Origin: Bacillus sp. E(2018)
Lineage (GTDB): Bacteria > Bacillota > Bacilli > Bacillales > Fictibacillaceae
Reading direction: 5' to 3'
Length of the DNA stretch: 64,000 nt
Assembly (NCBI RefSeq): GCF_005503015.1
Contig: NZ_SCOL01000004.1
Coordinates: 146,014 to 210,013 of the forward strand
Shown here in pieces: positions 54,130-62,178 of the stretch. A program made the translations under genes and the position numbers. Within the stretch, counting starts at the first letter, position 1; every line of letters begins with the position of its first letter. A model generated the notes under the pieces. The model searched no databases. It saw nothing but the letters and a program-made list of their open reading frames with translations, and was not told the DNA's origin.

Positions 54130-54167
54130 GAAAAGCCTTGGTGTTAGACTACACCAAGGCTTTTTTA
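54130..54167 (+). terminator. Terminator of the suf operon
   Basis: AAAAGCCTTGGTGT, loop TAGACT, ACACCAAGGCTTTTTT. Confidence 0.92.
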
Positions 54168-54192
54168 TGTTTACTTGCTCGTAAGTGAACGA

Positions 54193-54984
54193 TTATTCAA
54201 TCTTTTTAAAACCGAACTTCTCAAACGTATTCAGGGTTTCTTCTTTTTGCAAATATTTATAGAACTGCTCTGCTTCTTTTCTATGAGAAGTCTCTTTTAT
54301 TACTCCGAGTGGATAGATGATAGGCGAATGAGTATCTTCTTTAGCAACAGCTGCTACTTTGACTTTAGAAGAGATCGTCGCATCAGTCTTATAAACGATA
54401 CCAGCATCGACATTACCCGTTTCTACGTATGTAAGCACTTGTCGAACGTCTTTGGCGTAAACGATCTTCTTTTCAACTTCTTTTAATAACTTCAAAGTTT
54501 CTAGCGTTTCTGTGGCGTATTTACCTGCTGGAACCGTTTCAGGAGTACCAACTGCAATTTTTTTAACGTTTACTAATCCCTCAAAGCTATTGATTTCTAG
54601 TGGTGAATCTTTTTGTACGACTAGCACCAGCTTGTTACCGACAAGATCTGTTCCTTGTTCTTTTTTGATAAGTCCTTTTTCAACAAGCTGGTCAAATTTA
54701 TCTTCTGCTGCAGAGAAAAAAAGGTCAACGGGTGCACCGTTAGAGATTTGCTGTTGAAGAGCACCTGAGCCTCCGAAATTATAAGTGATGGTGACATTCG
54801 GATTTTCTTTTTCATATTGAGTCGCAATTATAGTTAATACATCTTGTAAACTGGCTGCAGCTGAAATTGTTAATTCTACATTGGATTCTTTGTCGGCTGA
54901 CCCTGAAGATTCATTTTTTGAGCAAGCAGATAAAAATGCTGAAAACAAGCAGATTAAAAGTAAAATTGCATAACTTTTCTTCAT
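54193..54984 (-). CDS. modA: Molybdate-binding lipoprotein ModA
   Basis: A 263-residue lipoprotein (lipobox LSAC) of the ModA family: LTISAAASLQDVLTIIATQYEKENPNVTITYNFGGSGALQQQI, APVDLFFSAAEDKFDQL, VGTPETVPAGKYATETL and YVETGNVDAGIVYKTDA, all typical. ATG 54984 with GAGGAGAGAG upstream. No modB or modC is adjacent. A 175-base structured leader with its own promoter and terminator precedes it, so expression is probably riboswitch-like or attenuated. Confidence 0.9.
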   Translation of the reverse strand: MKKSYAILLLICLFSAFLSACSKNESSGSADKESNVELTISAAASLQDVLTIIATQYEKENPNVTITYNFGGSGALQQQISNGAPVDLFFSAAEDKFDQLVEKGLIKKEQGTDLVGNKLVLVVQKDSPLEINSFEGLVNVKKIAVGTPETVPAGKYATETLETLKLLKEVEKKIVYAKDVRQVLTYVETGNVDAGIVYKTDATISSKVKVAAVAKEDTHSPIIYPLGVIKETSHRKEAEQFYKYLQKEETLNTFEKFGFKKIE

Positions 54985-55159
54985 CTTCTCTCTCCTCACT
55001 TAACTTTTCTTTTTGAATATTAGGTAAGAATATATAGAAAAAAGACGCCCGATTGGACGTCTTTTTTGCGTATATTGCGGCGAGAGACAGCACTCCACAT
55101 AGTGCTTTGCCAAAAAGGCGCGTCAATCTCGTCTTATGCAATTAGCTCATCGCTAAATT
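54985..55159 (-). ncRNA. Structured leader of modA, class not assigned
   Basis: Read on the minus strand from a good promoter: a hairpin TTAGC-GATGA-GCTAA; then a closing stem ATTGC (55142-55138) with GCAAT (55078-55074) around a second stem CGAGA/TCTCG and two hairpins (GCC-TTTTT-GGC and AGCACT/AGTGCT); then a terminator (55067-55038). This is the layout of a riboswitch with a termination platform. I cannot match it to TPP, SAM, purine, lysine, FMN, cobalamin, Moco, fluoride, ZTP or guanidine classes from memory. Confidence 0.65.
55038..55067 (-). terminator. Terminator within the modA leader
   Basis: AAAGACG-T-CC, loop AATC, GG-G-CGTCTTT with T6 on the minus strand; about 55 bases before the modA start. 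Confidence 0.82.
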
Positions 55160-55188
55160 AGTATACCATCTCCTTGCGTTATTGAGAA
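55160..55188 (-). promoter_or_regulatory. Promoter of the modA leader
   Basis: On the minus strand TTCTCA (55188-55183), 17 bp, TATACT (55165-55160) with an upstream TGG giving an extended -10. Confidence 0.6.
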
Positions 55189-55282
55189 GAAGATATTTAT
55201 GGAGACTTCAAATGGTTCGCTTTTTTATATACGAAAAAGATATAATGCAATCAACCATAACTTTAGAGAAGGAGCAATTGTG

Positions 55283-56029
55283 ATGAACGAGACGATAAAA
55301 ACGTTATTAGCCCATCGATCGATTCGAAAGTTTAAGAACAAGCCATTAGATGAAGAAACCGTTGCAACACTTATACAATGCGCTCAGGCCGCATCCACTT
55401 CAAGCTATCAACAAGTTTGCACGATTATAGGGATAGAGGACCGGGAAAAGAAAGAACAACTAGCTGAGCTTGCAGGTAATCAATCATACGTCGCAGACAA
55501 CGGCTATTTCTTTGTTTTTTGTATGGATTACAACCGTCATGCAATTGCAGCAAACATGAAGACAATAGATATTCAAGAAACAATCCAATCCACTGAAGCG
55601 TTTATCGTAGGAACAGTGGATGTAGCTCTTGCTGCACAAAACTTATGTGTAGCAGCTGAATCTCTTGGACTGGGTATCGTTTATATAGGGGGAATTCGTA
55701 ATCAACTGCAGGAAGTTTCAGCGTTGTTGGATTGCCCAGACCATGTGCTTCCGTTGTTTGGAGTAGCTGTAGGGTATCCGGACGCAGAACCTGGGAAAAA
55801 GCCTCGTTTACCGATGGAAGCGGTTTTCCATAAAAATCAATACCAAAGTACAGAGGAAACCGAAGCTCTTCTTGATCTGTATGAACAAGAAACAGCTGCG
55901 TACTACACAGAAAGAACTAGTGGAAAACGTACAGAAGGCTGGGTCACACAGATCACAGCGTCGATGGCGACTCCTAAACGAACGTATATGCAAGACTTTG
56001 TCCGTTTAAAAGGATTAAATAAATTGTAA
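55283..56029 (+). CDS. NADPH-dependent flavin oxidoreductase (NfsA/NfrA type)
   Basis: A 248-residue nitroreductase-fold enzyme that binds FMN: LLAHRSIRKFKNKPLDEETV at the N-terminus, QAASTSSYQQVCTIIGIED, and VALAAQNLCVAAESLGLGIVYIGGIRNQLQEV. It matches NfsA-type reductases. The start at 55283 follows AAGGAG eight bases upstream; an in-frame extension to 55199 is unlikely. A TATAAT at 55241-55246 may be its -10. Physiological substrate unknown. Confidence 0.9.
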   Translation: MNETIKTLLAHRSIRKFKNKPLDEETVATLIQCAQAASTSSYQQVCTIIGIEDREKKEQLAELAGNQSYVADNGYFFVFCMDYNRHAIAANMKTIDIQETIQSTEAFIVGTVDVALAAQNLCVAAESLGLGIVYIGGIRNQLQEVSALLDCPDHVLPLFGVAVGYPDAEPGKKPRLPMEAVFHKNQYQSTEETEALLDLYEQETAAYYTERTSGKRTEGWVTQITASMATPKRTYMQDFVRLKGLNKL

Positions 56030-56053
56030 CTCACAGGCAGGTGACTTCAAAGA

Positions 56054-56896
56054 ATGATAAAAATCGGTGTAACAGGCTGGGGAGATCATGATTCACTTTA
56101 TCCAGATGGTACTCCTGCAAGAGATAAGCTTGCTGTATACAGCGGACACTTTCCTGTTGTAGAAGTTGATTCTTCCTTTTACGCGGTACAGCCTGTCAAA
56201 AACTATGAAAAGTGGGTAGCTTCTACACCAAAGGATTTCTCATTTGTTGTTAAGGCTTATCAAGGGATGACGGGACATTCAAGAGGCAAGCTGCCTTTTG
56301 AGTCTGTTAAAGAAATGTATGAGGCGTTTATCGAGTCTATTCAGCCTGTCATATCGTCTGGCAAGCTAGAGATGGTTTTGTTTCAATATCCACCTTGGTT
56401 TGATTGTAAGAAAGAGAATGTTCACATGCTGCGCTATGCAAAAGAAATGATGGGTGACATTCCAGTAGCTCTTGAGTTTCGTAATCAGACGTGGTTCAGT
56501 AATGAGATGAAGGAAAAGACGCTTCAATTTATCCAGCAAGAGAATTGGATTCATACGGTCTGTGATGAACCTCAAGCAGGACAAGGATCCATTCCAATTG
56601 TCATGCACACAACATCCGAGAAGACACTCGTACGAATGCATGGCCGAAACGTATATGGCTGGAACAATCAAGGTCAGCCGAACTGGAGAGAAGTTCGTTA
56701 TCTTTATCGTTATAATGAAACAGAGATTCAAGAATGGAGGGAGCGTATACAACAGCTTGCTTCAGAAACAAAGAATTTAACAATCCTTTTTAACAACAAC
56801 TCTGGTGGAGATGCTGCTGATAATGCGAAGCAGATGATTGAACTTTTGGATATTCAATATGATTTTCTAGCTCCAAGGCAGTTGGATTTGTTCTAG
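56054..56896 (+). CDS. DUF72 family protein
   Basis: A 280-residue TIM-barrel-like protein: KIGVTGWGDHDSLYPDGTP, HFPVVEVDSSFYAVQP, KDFSFVVKAYQGMTGH, MVLFQYPPWFDCKKEN, VALEFRNQTWF and ILFNNNSGGDAADNAKQM are the recognised DUF72 blocks. Function unknown. AGGTGA precedes ATG 56054. It may be read through from the oxidoreductase gene 24 bases upstream. Confidence 0.9.
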   Translation: MIKIGVTGWGDHDSLYPDGTPARDKLAVYSGHFPVVEVDSSFYAVQPVKNYEKWVASTPKDFSFVVKAYQGMTGHSRGKLPFESVKEMYEAFIESIQPVISSGKLEMVLFQYPPWFDCKKENVHMLRYAKEMMGDIPVALEFRNQTWFSNEMKEKTLQFIQQENWIHTVCDEPQAGQGSIPIVMHTTSEKTLVRMHGRNVYGWNNQGQPNWREVRYLYRYNETEIQEWRERIQQLASETKNLTILFNNNSGGDAADNAKQMIELLDIQYDFLAPRQLDLF

Positions 56897-57017
56897 GTTT
56901 TCCTTATATTACAAATCCATTTCAAAAAGAAGGAAACGATTCATTTTTCATTTTAGACTGATATACTAATAGGGTGAACGAAATATCGTGAACTGGATAA
57001 AGAAAGTGGGGATCACT

Positions 57018-57200
57018 TTGAATTTCAAAAAATTGATTCAGATGATGTACTGCTTACAGATTGCCTTTATCGTCAGTGGCGTTTACTTGCTATGTGTCTA
57101 CATATATATCAATGATGCGAAGCGCATACAGTTCTTATCCTTGGTCTTATGCATCAATCTTATTTCATTAAAAATAACAAGAGATCGTTTTAAAGCATAA
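57018..57200 (+). CDS. Small two-helix membrane protein, unknown
   Basis: A 60-residue protein with two hydrophobic helices (~8-30 and ~38-52) and a basic end (KITRDRFKA). The TTG at 57018 is chosen because AAAGTGGGGATCAC just upstream fits the 16S rRNA end at 11 of 14 positions; a GTG at 56988 has no site. TGATATACT at 56959-56967 is a possible extended -10, and a terminator follows. YpmT-like small proteins occur near thyA in Bacillus, but I cannot confirm that match. Confidence 0.6.
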   Translation: MNFKKLIQMMYCLQIAFIVSGVYLLCVYIYINDAKRIQFLSLVLCINLISLKITRDRFKA

Positions 57201-57203
57201 AGT

Positions 57204-57243
57204 GAACACCCTCTGCCATTTTGGTAGAGGGTGTTGTCGTTTT
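57204..57243 (+). terminator. Terminator after the small membrane protein
   Basis: ACACCCTCTGCC, loop ATTTT, GGTAGAGGGTGT then TTGTCGTTTTT. Confidence 0.82.
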
Positions 57244-57252
57244 TATTGCAAA

Positions 57253-57367
57253 TGCCGATATATTTCATTTCTCGCCGATAAATTTAAAAAGTTGCCGATA
57301 TAAATGATTTTCTGCCGATATATTTCGTTTCTTGCTGATATCTTTCAAATCTCGCCGATAAAATGCT
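57253..57367 (+). repeat. 20-bp period array, core GCCGATA
   Basis: GCCGATA starts at 57253, 57273, 57293, 57313, 57333 (GCTGATA) and 57353: five steps of exactly 20 bases, with variable A/T-rich bases between. It begins ten bases after a terminator and ends at the yunC stop. Confidence 0.85.
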
Positions 57368-57670
57368 CTAGATCATTTTTAAAAGTGCCTTTCGCCCTTG
57401 CATACCAACTTCAATACCTTTTTCTTTTGCTTCAAGAGTAATAGATTCTAAAGGTGCATCCAACAGCTGTTCGATTGTTCTAACTCCAACAGCGCGTCCT
57501 GCGATAATTTTACGGTCTGCTAACTTTTCGTTCAAAAGTGCCACGTCTAGTGCTCCACACATGATATATCCTTTGTCGTTGAATACAGCCATAAAATTCG
57601 TTTTTGGCAAACGAAGGGTGACAGCGGTAAACGGATGTCCTTCGATTAAAATCGGGTTCATCTCTAACAT
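57368..57670 (-). CDS. yunC: YunC family protein (DUF1805)
   Basis: A 100-residue protein with NFMAVFNDKGYIMCGALDVALLNEKLADRKIIAGRAVGVRTIEQLLDAP (read in parts), the DUF1805 pattern. Function unknown; in Bacillus yunC is often near yunB, as here with thyA-dfrA between. ATG 57670 with GGAGTG upstream. It converges on the small membrane protein gene across the GCCGATA array. Confidence 0.88.
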   Translation of the reverse strand: MLEMNPILIEGHPFTAVTLRLPKTNFMAVFNDKGYIMCGALDVALLNEKLADRKIIAGRAVGVRTIEQLLDAPLESITLEAKEKGIEVGMQGRKALLKMI

Positions 57671-57792
57671 GCTTCCACTCCTTTCTTCACTATTATTTTT
57701 ATGTGTACAGAAGGGAAAAAGTGTTAGGTGTTGAAGCTATTTTTATGACTTTTCGTATGATACGATTAAAAGAAACTAGGAGGCGATGAGGG

Positions 57793-58587
57793 ATGAAACA
57801 ATATCTGGATTTTCTTCAAGATATTCTACATAACGGTACAAAAAAAGAGGATCGGACAGGCACCGGGACCGTTTCTGTATTCGGTCGTCAGATGAGGTTC
57901 GACCTGCAGAATGGCTTTCCGCTTGTTACAACAAAAAAATTGCACTTAAAATCGATTATTCATGAATTGCTCTGGTTCTTAAAAGGCGACACGAATATCG
58001 CTTATTTAAAAGAAAACGGTGTACGTATCTGGGATGAGTGGGCAGATGAAGATGGGAATCTTGGTCCTGTTTATGGTCATCAGTGGCGCTCATGGTCGAC
58101 TCCGAACGGTGAGACGATTGACCAGATCTCAAACGTAATCGAAGACATAAAAAAGAACCCAGATTCAAGACGTTTAATCGTCACAGCATGGAATCCTTCT
58201 GATATTCCAAATATGGCACTGCCACCATGTCATTTATTGTTTCAATTTTATGTTGCCGATGGAAAGCTCTCCTGCCAGCTTTATCAGCGCTCAGCAGACA
58301 GTTTCTTAGGCGTGCCTTTTAATATTGCGTCGTATGCTTTGTTAACGATGATGGTGGCTCAAGTCACAGGGCTTGAACCAGGAGAATTCGTTCATACTGT
58401 AGGTGACGCTCACATCTACACCAATCACCTTGAACAAGTAGAGCTTCAGCTTACTCGTGAGCCAAAGCCGCTTCCGAAGATGAAGATTAATCCGAATGTG
58501 ACGAGTATCTTTGATTTCACTTACGACGATTTTGAGCTTGTAGACTATGAAGCGCACCCACATATTAAAGGTGTGGTGAGCGTATGA
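57793..58587 (+). CDS. thyA: Thymidylate synthase
   Basis: A 264-residue Thy[23 protein letters not shown] and the catalytic Cys in [29 protein letters not shown], with [16 protein letters not shown] upstream. It methylates dUMP using methylene-tetrahydrofolate. AGGAGG lies nine bases before ATG 57793. It overlaps dfrA by four bases, so synthase and reductase are made together. Confidence 0.97.
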   Translation: MKQYLDFLQDILHNGTKKEDRTGTGTVSVFGRQMRFDLQNGFPLVTTKKLHLKSIIHELLWFLKGDTNIAYLKENGVRIWDEWADEDGNLGPVYGHQWRSWSTPNGETIDQISNVIEDIKKNPDSRRLIVTAWNPSDIPNMALPPCHLLFQFYVADGKLSCQLYQRSADSFLGVPFNIASYALLTMMVAQVTGLEPGEFVHTVGDAHIYTNHLEQVELQLTREPKPLPKMKINPNVTSIFDFTYDDFELVDYEAHPHIKGVVSV

Positions 58588-59060
58588 TCTCGTTTGTTGT
58601 AGCGATGGATAAAAATCGCGCGATCGGTAAAGACAATGATTTACCGTGGTACTTGCCTAACGATCTCAAGCATTTTAAAAACGTTACGATGGGAAAACCG
58701 ATCGTGATGGGTCGAAAAACATACGAATCGATCGGCAAGCCTTTACCTGGTCGCGAAAATATTGTGGTGACTAGAGATGACAATTATCAAGCTGAAGGAA
58801 CAACGATTGTTCATTCTGTAGACGAAGTGATGCAGAAAGAAGCTGAAGAAATGTGTATAATCGGCGGAACGGAGATCTTTAAACTGTTCCTACCCGTTGC
58901 AGATCGCCTCTATGTCACAGAGATCCACCATACCTTTGACGCTGATACGTATTTTCCAGAAATCAATCGTGGGGAATGGAAGGAAGTTTCCCGTAAACCA
59001 GGTGTTGTAGATGAAAAGAACAAATATCATCACGATTTTGTTGTGTACGAGAAAAATTAA
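58584..59060 (+). CDS. dfrA: Dihydrofolate reductase
   Basis: A 158-residue [66 protein letters not shown] (in parts) and [23 protein letters not shown]. It restores tetrahydrofolate after ThyA. Overlaps thyA. No normal terminator follows; the hairpin ahead has no T run and covers the yunB ribosome site. Confidence 0.97.
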   Translation: MISFVVAMDKNRAIGKDNDLPWYLPNDLKHFKNVTMGKPIVMGRKTYESIGKPLPGRENIVVTRDDNYQAEGTTIVHSVDEVMQKEAEEMCIIGGTEIFKLFLPVADRLYVTEIHHTFDADTYFPEINRGEWKEVSRKPGVVDEKNKYHHDFVVYEKN

Positions 59061-59073
59061 AAACATAAAGTTT

Positions 59074-59104
59074 GAATGAGCCCCCCTCTTGTCTGCATAC
59101 ATAT
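59074..59104 (+). promoter_or_regulatory. Candidate sigma-E promoter of yunB
   Basis: CATACATAT at 59096-59104 fits the sigma-E -10 (CATACANT) well; GAATGAG at 59074-59080, 15 bp upstream, fits the -35 poorly. yunB is a mother-cell gene in B. subtilis. The predicted start is near 59110. Confidence 0.5.
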
Positions 59105-59125
59105 GTATATGTAGATAAAGGGGGG
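59082..59125 (+). promoter_or_regulatory. Hairpin covering the yunB ribosome site
   Basis: CCCCCT-C-TTGTCTGCATA (59082-59099) pairs with TATGTAGATAA-A-GGGGG (59108-59125) with one C-A mismatch and a few G-T pairs. The right arm includes the AAAGGGGGG ribosome site of yunB. Only transcripts starting upstream of 59082 hold both arms. Confidence 0.65.
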
Positions 59126-59132
59126 TTACCTT

Positions 59133-59972
59133 TTGATTAAGCGCAGAAAAATGAAACTTCGAAAAGGGCCACTTCCATTCCGGTTTGTACTGTTGATCTC
59201 ATTTATTCTGTTTACTTTTATAACGATACAAGGGTTATGGCTTGTAAACAAAGGAATCGAACCAACGCTCATGTTGATCGCGCAAAAGAAAACAGAGGAA
59301 ATTGCTGCTCTTGCCATAAGTGAAGCAATCGATAATGAAATATTAGGGCCTTCTGAAATGAATGACATCATCGAATATAAGACGGATACAGAGGGAAATG
59401 TCGTCTTTGCTGGAATCAATCAGAGTGTAGTCAACCAGGTGGCGAACCAGTCACAAAAAGTTGTTCAAAAATACTTAAAAGAAATTGAAGAAGGTAAAGC
59501 ACATGAAGTGATCACTAATGACGAATTAGGAATAACAGCCTATAAAAACGAACCTGGCGTAATTATGGAAATACCACTAGGGCAAGCAACGAGAAATTCA
59601 CTCTTAGCGAACTTAGGTCCAAAGATTCCGATTAAATTTATGCTGATTGGTGAAGCGAACACTGATATCGAAGAGAAAATAGAGAATTCTGGGATCAATA
59701 ATACGTGGATCAATATTGATATTGTAGTCACAGTGAAAACGAGGATCGTTATTCCTTTTGCGACAGAAACGACAGTTGTAAAAAGACCGATTAAGATAAC
59801 AGCACAGTTTATAAAAGGGGAAGTCCCTGTCTATTATAATCAATCTGGAGATCCTATTCAGCCGACTGTACCGATCACACCAGACTTAAAAGATAAGGAA
59901 TCTCATGATGAATTGGAGCCTTCTGAAGATAGCTCATCAGAAGGCGCGAGTGGGGAAGAAGCAGCAGAATAA
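59133..59972 (+). CDS. yunB: Sporulation protein YunB
   Basis: A 279-residue protein: one N-terminal transmembrane helix (~20-40, FVLLISFILFTFITIQGLWL), then an outer domain with LALAISEAIDNEI-like and PLGQATRNSLLANLGPKIPIKFMLIGEA, the YunB pattern, and an acidic C-terminal tail (EPSEDSSSEGASGEEAAE). Required for efficient sporulation in B. subtilis. TTG 59133 with AAAGGGGGG eight bases upstream, in the hairpin described above. Confidence 0.9.
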   Translation: MIKRRKMKLRKGPLPFRFVLLISFILFTFITIQGLWLVNKGIEPTLMLIAQKKTEEIAALAISEAIDNEILGPSEMNDIIEYKTDTEGNVVFAGINQSVVNQVANQSQKVVQKYLKEIEEGKAHEVITNDELGITAYKNEPGVIMEIPLGQATRNSLLANLGPKIPIKFMLIGEANTDIEEKIENSGINNTWINIDIVVTVKTRIVIPFATETTVVKRPIKITAQFIKGEVPVYYNQSGDPIQPTVPITPDLKDKESHDELEPSEDSSSEGASGEEAAE

Positions 59973-60005
59973 AAAATTTCCTTTATTTAACAAAACCTGT
60001 TCAGG

Positions 60006-60033
60006 TTGACCATTCGTCCTTGTTTGTTATAAT
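60006..60033 (+). promoter_or_regulatory. Sigma-A promoter of the lysine riboswitch unit
   Basis: TTGACC (60006-60011), 16 bp, TATAAT (60028-60033, perfect), about 40 bases before the aptamer. Confidence 0.68.
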
Positions 60034-60071
60034 TGTAATTGAATTAAAAATTTTATATGTCTTTAAGCCTA

Positions 60072-60255
60072 TCACCGATGGGGTAGAGGAGCGGATTTTA
60101 TAAGTACTTTTTCAGAGAGTGACGTCTGTGAAGAAAGAGGAAAGGAACTTCCGCCGAAGCAAAAGAAAACCGTCTGTTCACTTTTGCTGGGTTTACACTA
60201 AATAAGTGTAAAACTGTCACTGCTTTGAAACTTAAAGCAGTGGAGGACTACTGAT
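60072..60255 (+). ncRNA. Lysine riboswitch (L-box)
   Basis: L-box words appear in order: GGGGTAGAGGAGCGG, AGTACTTTTTCAGAGAGTGACG, GAGGAAAGGAACTTCCGCCGAAGC (in parts) and TTGCTGGG, ending GTGGAGGACTACT which pairs with GGTAG at the start. A terminator at 60282 is the platform. Lysine bound gives termination before the NhaC-family gene. Confidence 0.93.
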
Positions 60256-60281
60256 CGATGAGGAAAACCATAAATTACTTA

Positions 60282-60330
60282 AGTGATTGATAGCAGGTTA
60301 TTTCCTTGTCTATTGATCGCTTTTTATTTT
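60282..60330 (+). terminator. Expression-platform terminator of the lysine riboswitch
   Basis: AGTGATTGATAG and CTATTGATCGCT (G-T pairs) with an AGG/CCT inner stem, then TTTTTATTTTG. Confidence 0.8.
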
Positions 60331-60400
60331 GTCCTTTTTTCCTCAACGTCCTGTAAGAACTCCTCAATATCGATGGCTAAACAAAAGAAGGAGGAACATC

Positions 60401-61990
60401 ATGGAATTTGAGAATTCAATTTATTCATTAATACCACCCGTTTTGGCAATCTTAATGGTTGTTTTAACGCGAAGAGTGTTAGTTTCATTAGGAGCTGGGA
60501 TCATAGCGGGAGCCCTGTTGCTTCACGATTTTAGTATTGGGGCAACACTGAAAGAGATTGGTACGATTGTAAAAGGGCACTTTATTTCAGATGGTGCACT
60601 AAATGAGTGGAATGTGTATATTCTTCTATTCTTATTGATTTTAGGAATGATGACGAGCATTATCTCTTTAGCAGGAGGAAGCCGCGCTTTTGGAGAGTGG
60701 GCGATCTCTAGAGTAAAAACAAGAAGAGGCGCACAGGTTTTGACCGTTGTGTTCGGACTCATCATTTTTATCGATGATTACTTTAACTCACTAGCTGTTG
60801 GAAATGTAAGTAGACCCATCACAGACCGACATCGAATCTCACGTGCTAAACTCGCTTATTATCTCGATTCAACGGCTGCCCCAGTATGTGTGATCTCACC
60901 TGTTTCAAGTTGGGGAGCGTACATTATCGGTATTATTGGAACAATTTTTGCTACACATGAGATTACAAATATGTCTGCGTTTAGTGCATTCATTCAAATC
61001 ATTCCTATGAATTTTTATGCAGTATTTGCCTTGATCCTTGTATTTTTCGTTGCGTATTTTCAACTTGATTTTGGACCAATGAAAAAACACGAAGAAACAG
61101 CTCTTGCTACAGGTGAAGTGATTGCTCCAGATAAAAAAGCAGCAATCGGAGAGGGGATTAAGCTCGAAGAAAGTGACAAAGGAAAAGTGGGAGACCTTGT
61201 TTGGCCAATCGTGATTTTGATTGCTTCAACGGTCGGATTTATGATCTATACAGGTATTCAAAATGTAAAGGGACTAGAAGAACCAACGGCCATTACACTT
61301 TTATCTATTTTTGAAAATACAGATGTACCAAAATCATTAGTATATGGAGGATTGCTTGGTTTAGCTTCAGCTATACTGTTCTTCCTTCCAAAGAAGATGG
61401 GTGCTGCATCATTGGGCAAAGGACTGGGACGCGGTATTCAGTCTATGATCGGTGCTGTTACAATTTTGCTTTTTGCTTGGACGATCATCTCTATCATCGA
61501 TAGCTTAGGAACAGGAACCTATCTTGCTGGATTAGTTGATCAGCATATGAATGTAGCTTATCTGCCATTTGTTCTTTTTGTATTATCGGGGTTAATGGCT
61601 TTTGCGACAGGAACTTCGTGGGGGACGTTTGGTGTCATGCTTCCGATCGCAGCTGAAATTTCAGCATCAACGAATATTGAGTTAATGCTTCCAGTTCTTG
61701 CTGCAGTACTTGCGGGCTCTGTATTTGGTGACCATTGTTCTCCAATATCAGATACTACAATCCTTTCTTCAACAGGAGCAGGAAGTCATCACATCGATCA
61801 CGTCATGACCCAGCTTCCTTACAGCCTAGTGGCAGCTGGAGTGTCGGCTATAGGGTATCTAGCACTCGGATTAACAGAAAGTGTTTGGATAGGCCTTCTT
61901 GCATCTGCGGTTATCTTTATACTCGCACTTTTCATCATAAAAAAAGTGTCTAGTCATAATAGCATGAGTGATCAATCTTTCAACGCTTAA
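60401..61990 (+). CDS. NhaC-family carrier, likely lysine transporter
   Basis: A 529-residue membrane protein with about twelve helices of the NhaC Na+/H+ antiporter family: DDYFNSLAVGNVSRPITDRHRISRAKLAYYLDSTAAPVCVISPVSSWGAYI (in parts), GTSWGTFGVMLPIA and AGSVFGDHCSPISDTTILSSTGAGSHHIDHV. The ATG at 60401 has AAGGAGGAAC upstream; in-frame extension to 60329 runs into the terminator. Because a lysine riboswitch controls it, the substrate is probably lysine. NhaC-type lysine carriers under L-boxes have been proposed from comparative genomics (LysW). Confidence 0.88.
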   Translation: MEFENSIYSLIPPVLAILMVVLTRRVLVSLGAGIIAGALLLHDFSIGATLKEIGTIVKGHFISDGALNEWNVYILLFLLILGMMTSIISLAGGSRAFGEWAISRVKTRRGAQVLTVVFGLIIFIDDYFNSLAVGNVSRPITDRHRISRAKLAYYLDSTAAPVCVISPVSSWGAYIIGIIGTIFATHEITNMSAFSAFIQIIPMNFYAVFALILVFFVAYFQLDFGPMKKHEETALATGEVIAPDKKAAIGEGIKLEESDKGKVGDLVWPIVILIASTVGFMIYTGIQNVKGLEEPTAITLLSIFENTDVPKSLVYGGLLGLASAILFFLPKKMGAASLGKGLGRGIQSMIGAVTILLFAWTIISIIDSLGTGTYLAGLVDQHMNVAYLPFVLFVLSGLMAFATGTSWGTFGVMLPIAAEISASTNIELMLPVLAAVLAGSVFGDHCSPISDTTILSSTGAGSHHIDHVMTQLPYSLVAAGVSAIGYLALGLTESVWIGLLASAVIFILALFIIKKVSSHNSMSDQSFNA

Positions 61991-61995
61991 ACTTG

Positions 61996-62028
61996 AAGGT
62001 GTCTGGTAGTTAACCAGGCACTTTTTCT
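61996..62028 (+). terminator. Terminator after the NhaC-family gene
   Basis: AAGGTGTCTGGT, loop AGTTA, ACCAGGCACTTTTTCTT. Confidence 0.82.
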
Positions 62029-62080
62029 TATATTTATACGACGATTTCCCCCTTATTCCGACAAAATAACTAAAAACATT

Positions 62081-62109
62081 TTGACGGTTGTTATGTTTTG
62101 TAATATACT
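62081..62109 (+). promoter_or_regulatory. Sigma-A promoter of the NSS transporter
   Basis: TTGACG (62081-62086), 17 bp, TATACT (62104-62109), 69 bp before the start. Confidence 0.72.
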
Positions 62110-62178
62110 GAACACAGAATTATCAGAAAAAAGTAACAATTGTAAACTTTTCGACTTCATAATAAGGGGGATACAACA

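Noticed and set aside
60255..60290. Ten-codon frame MRKTINYLSD after GGAGG in the lysine riboswitch region
   Set aside because: The GGAGG belongs to the aptamer 3' strand and the spacing is long, so it is probably accidental.
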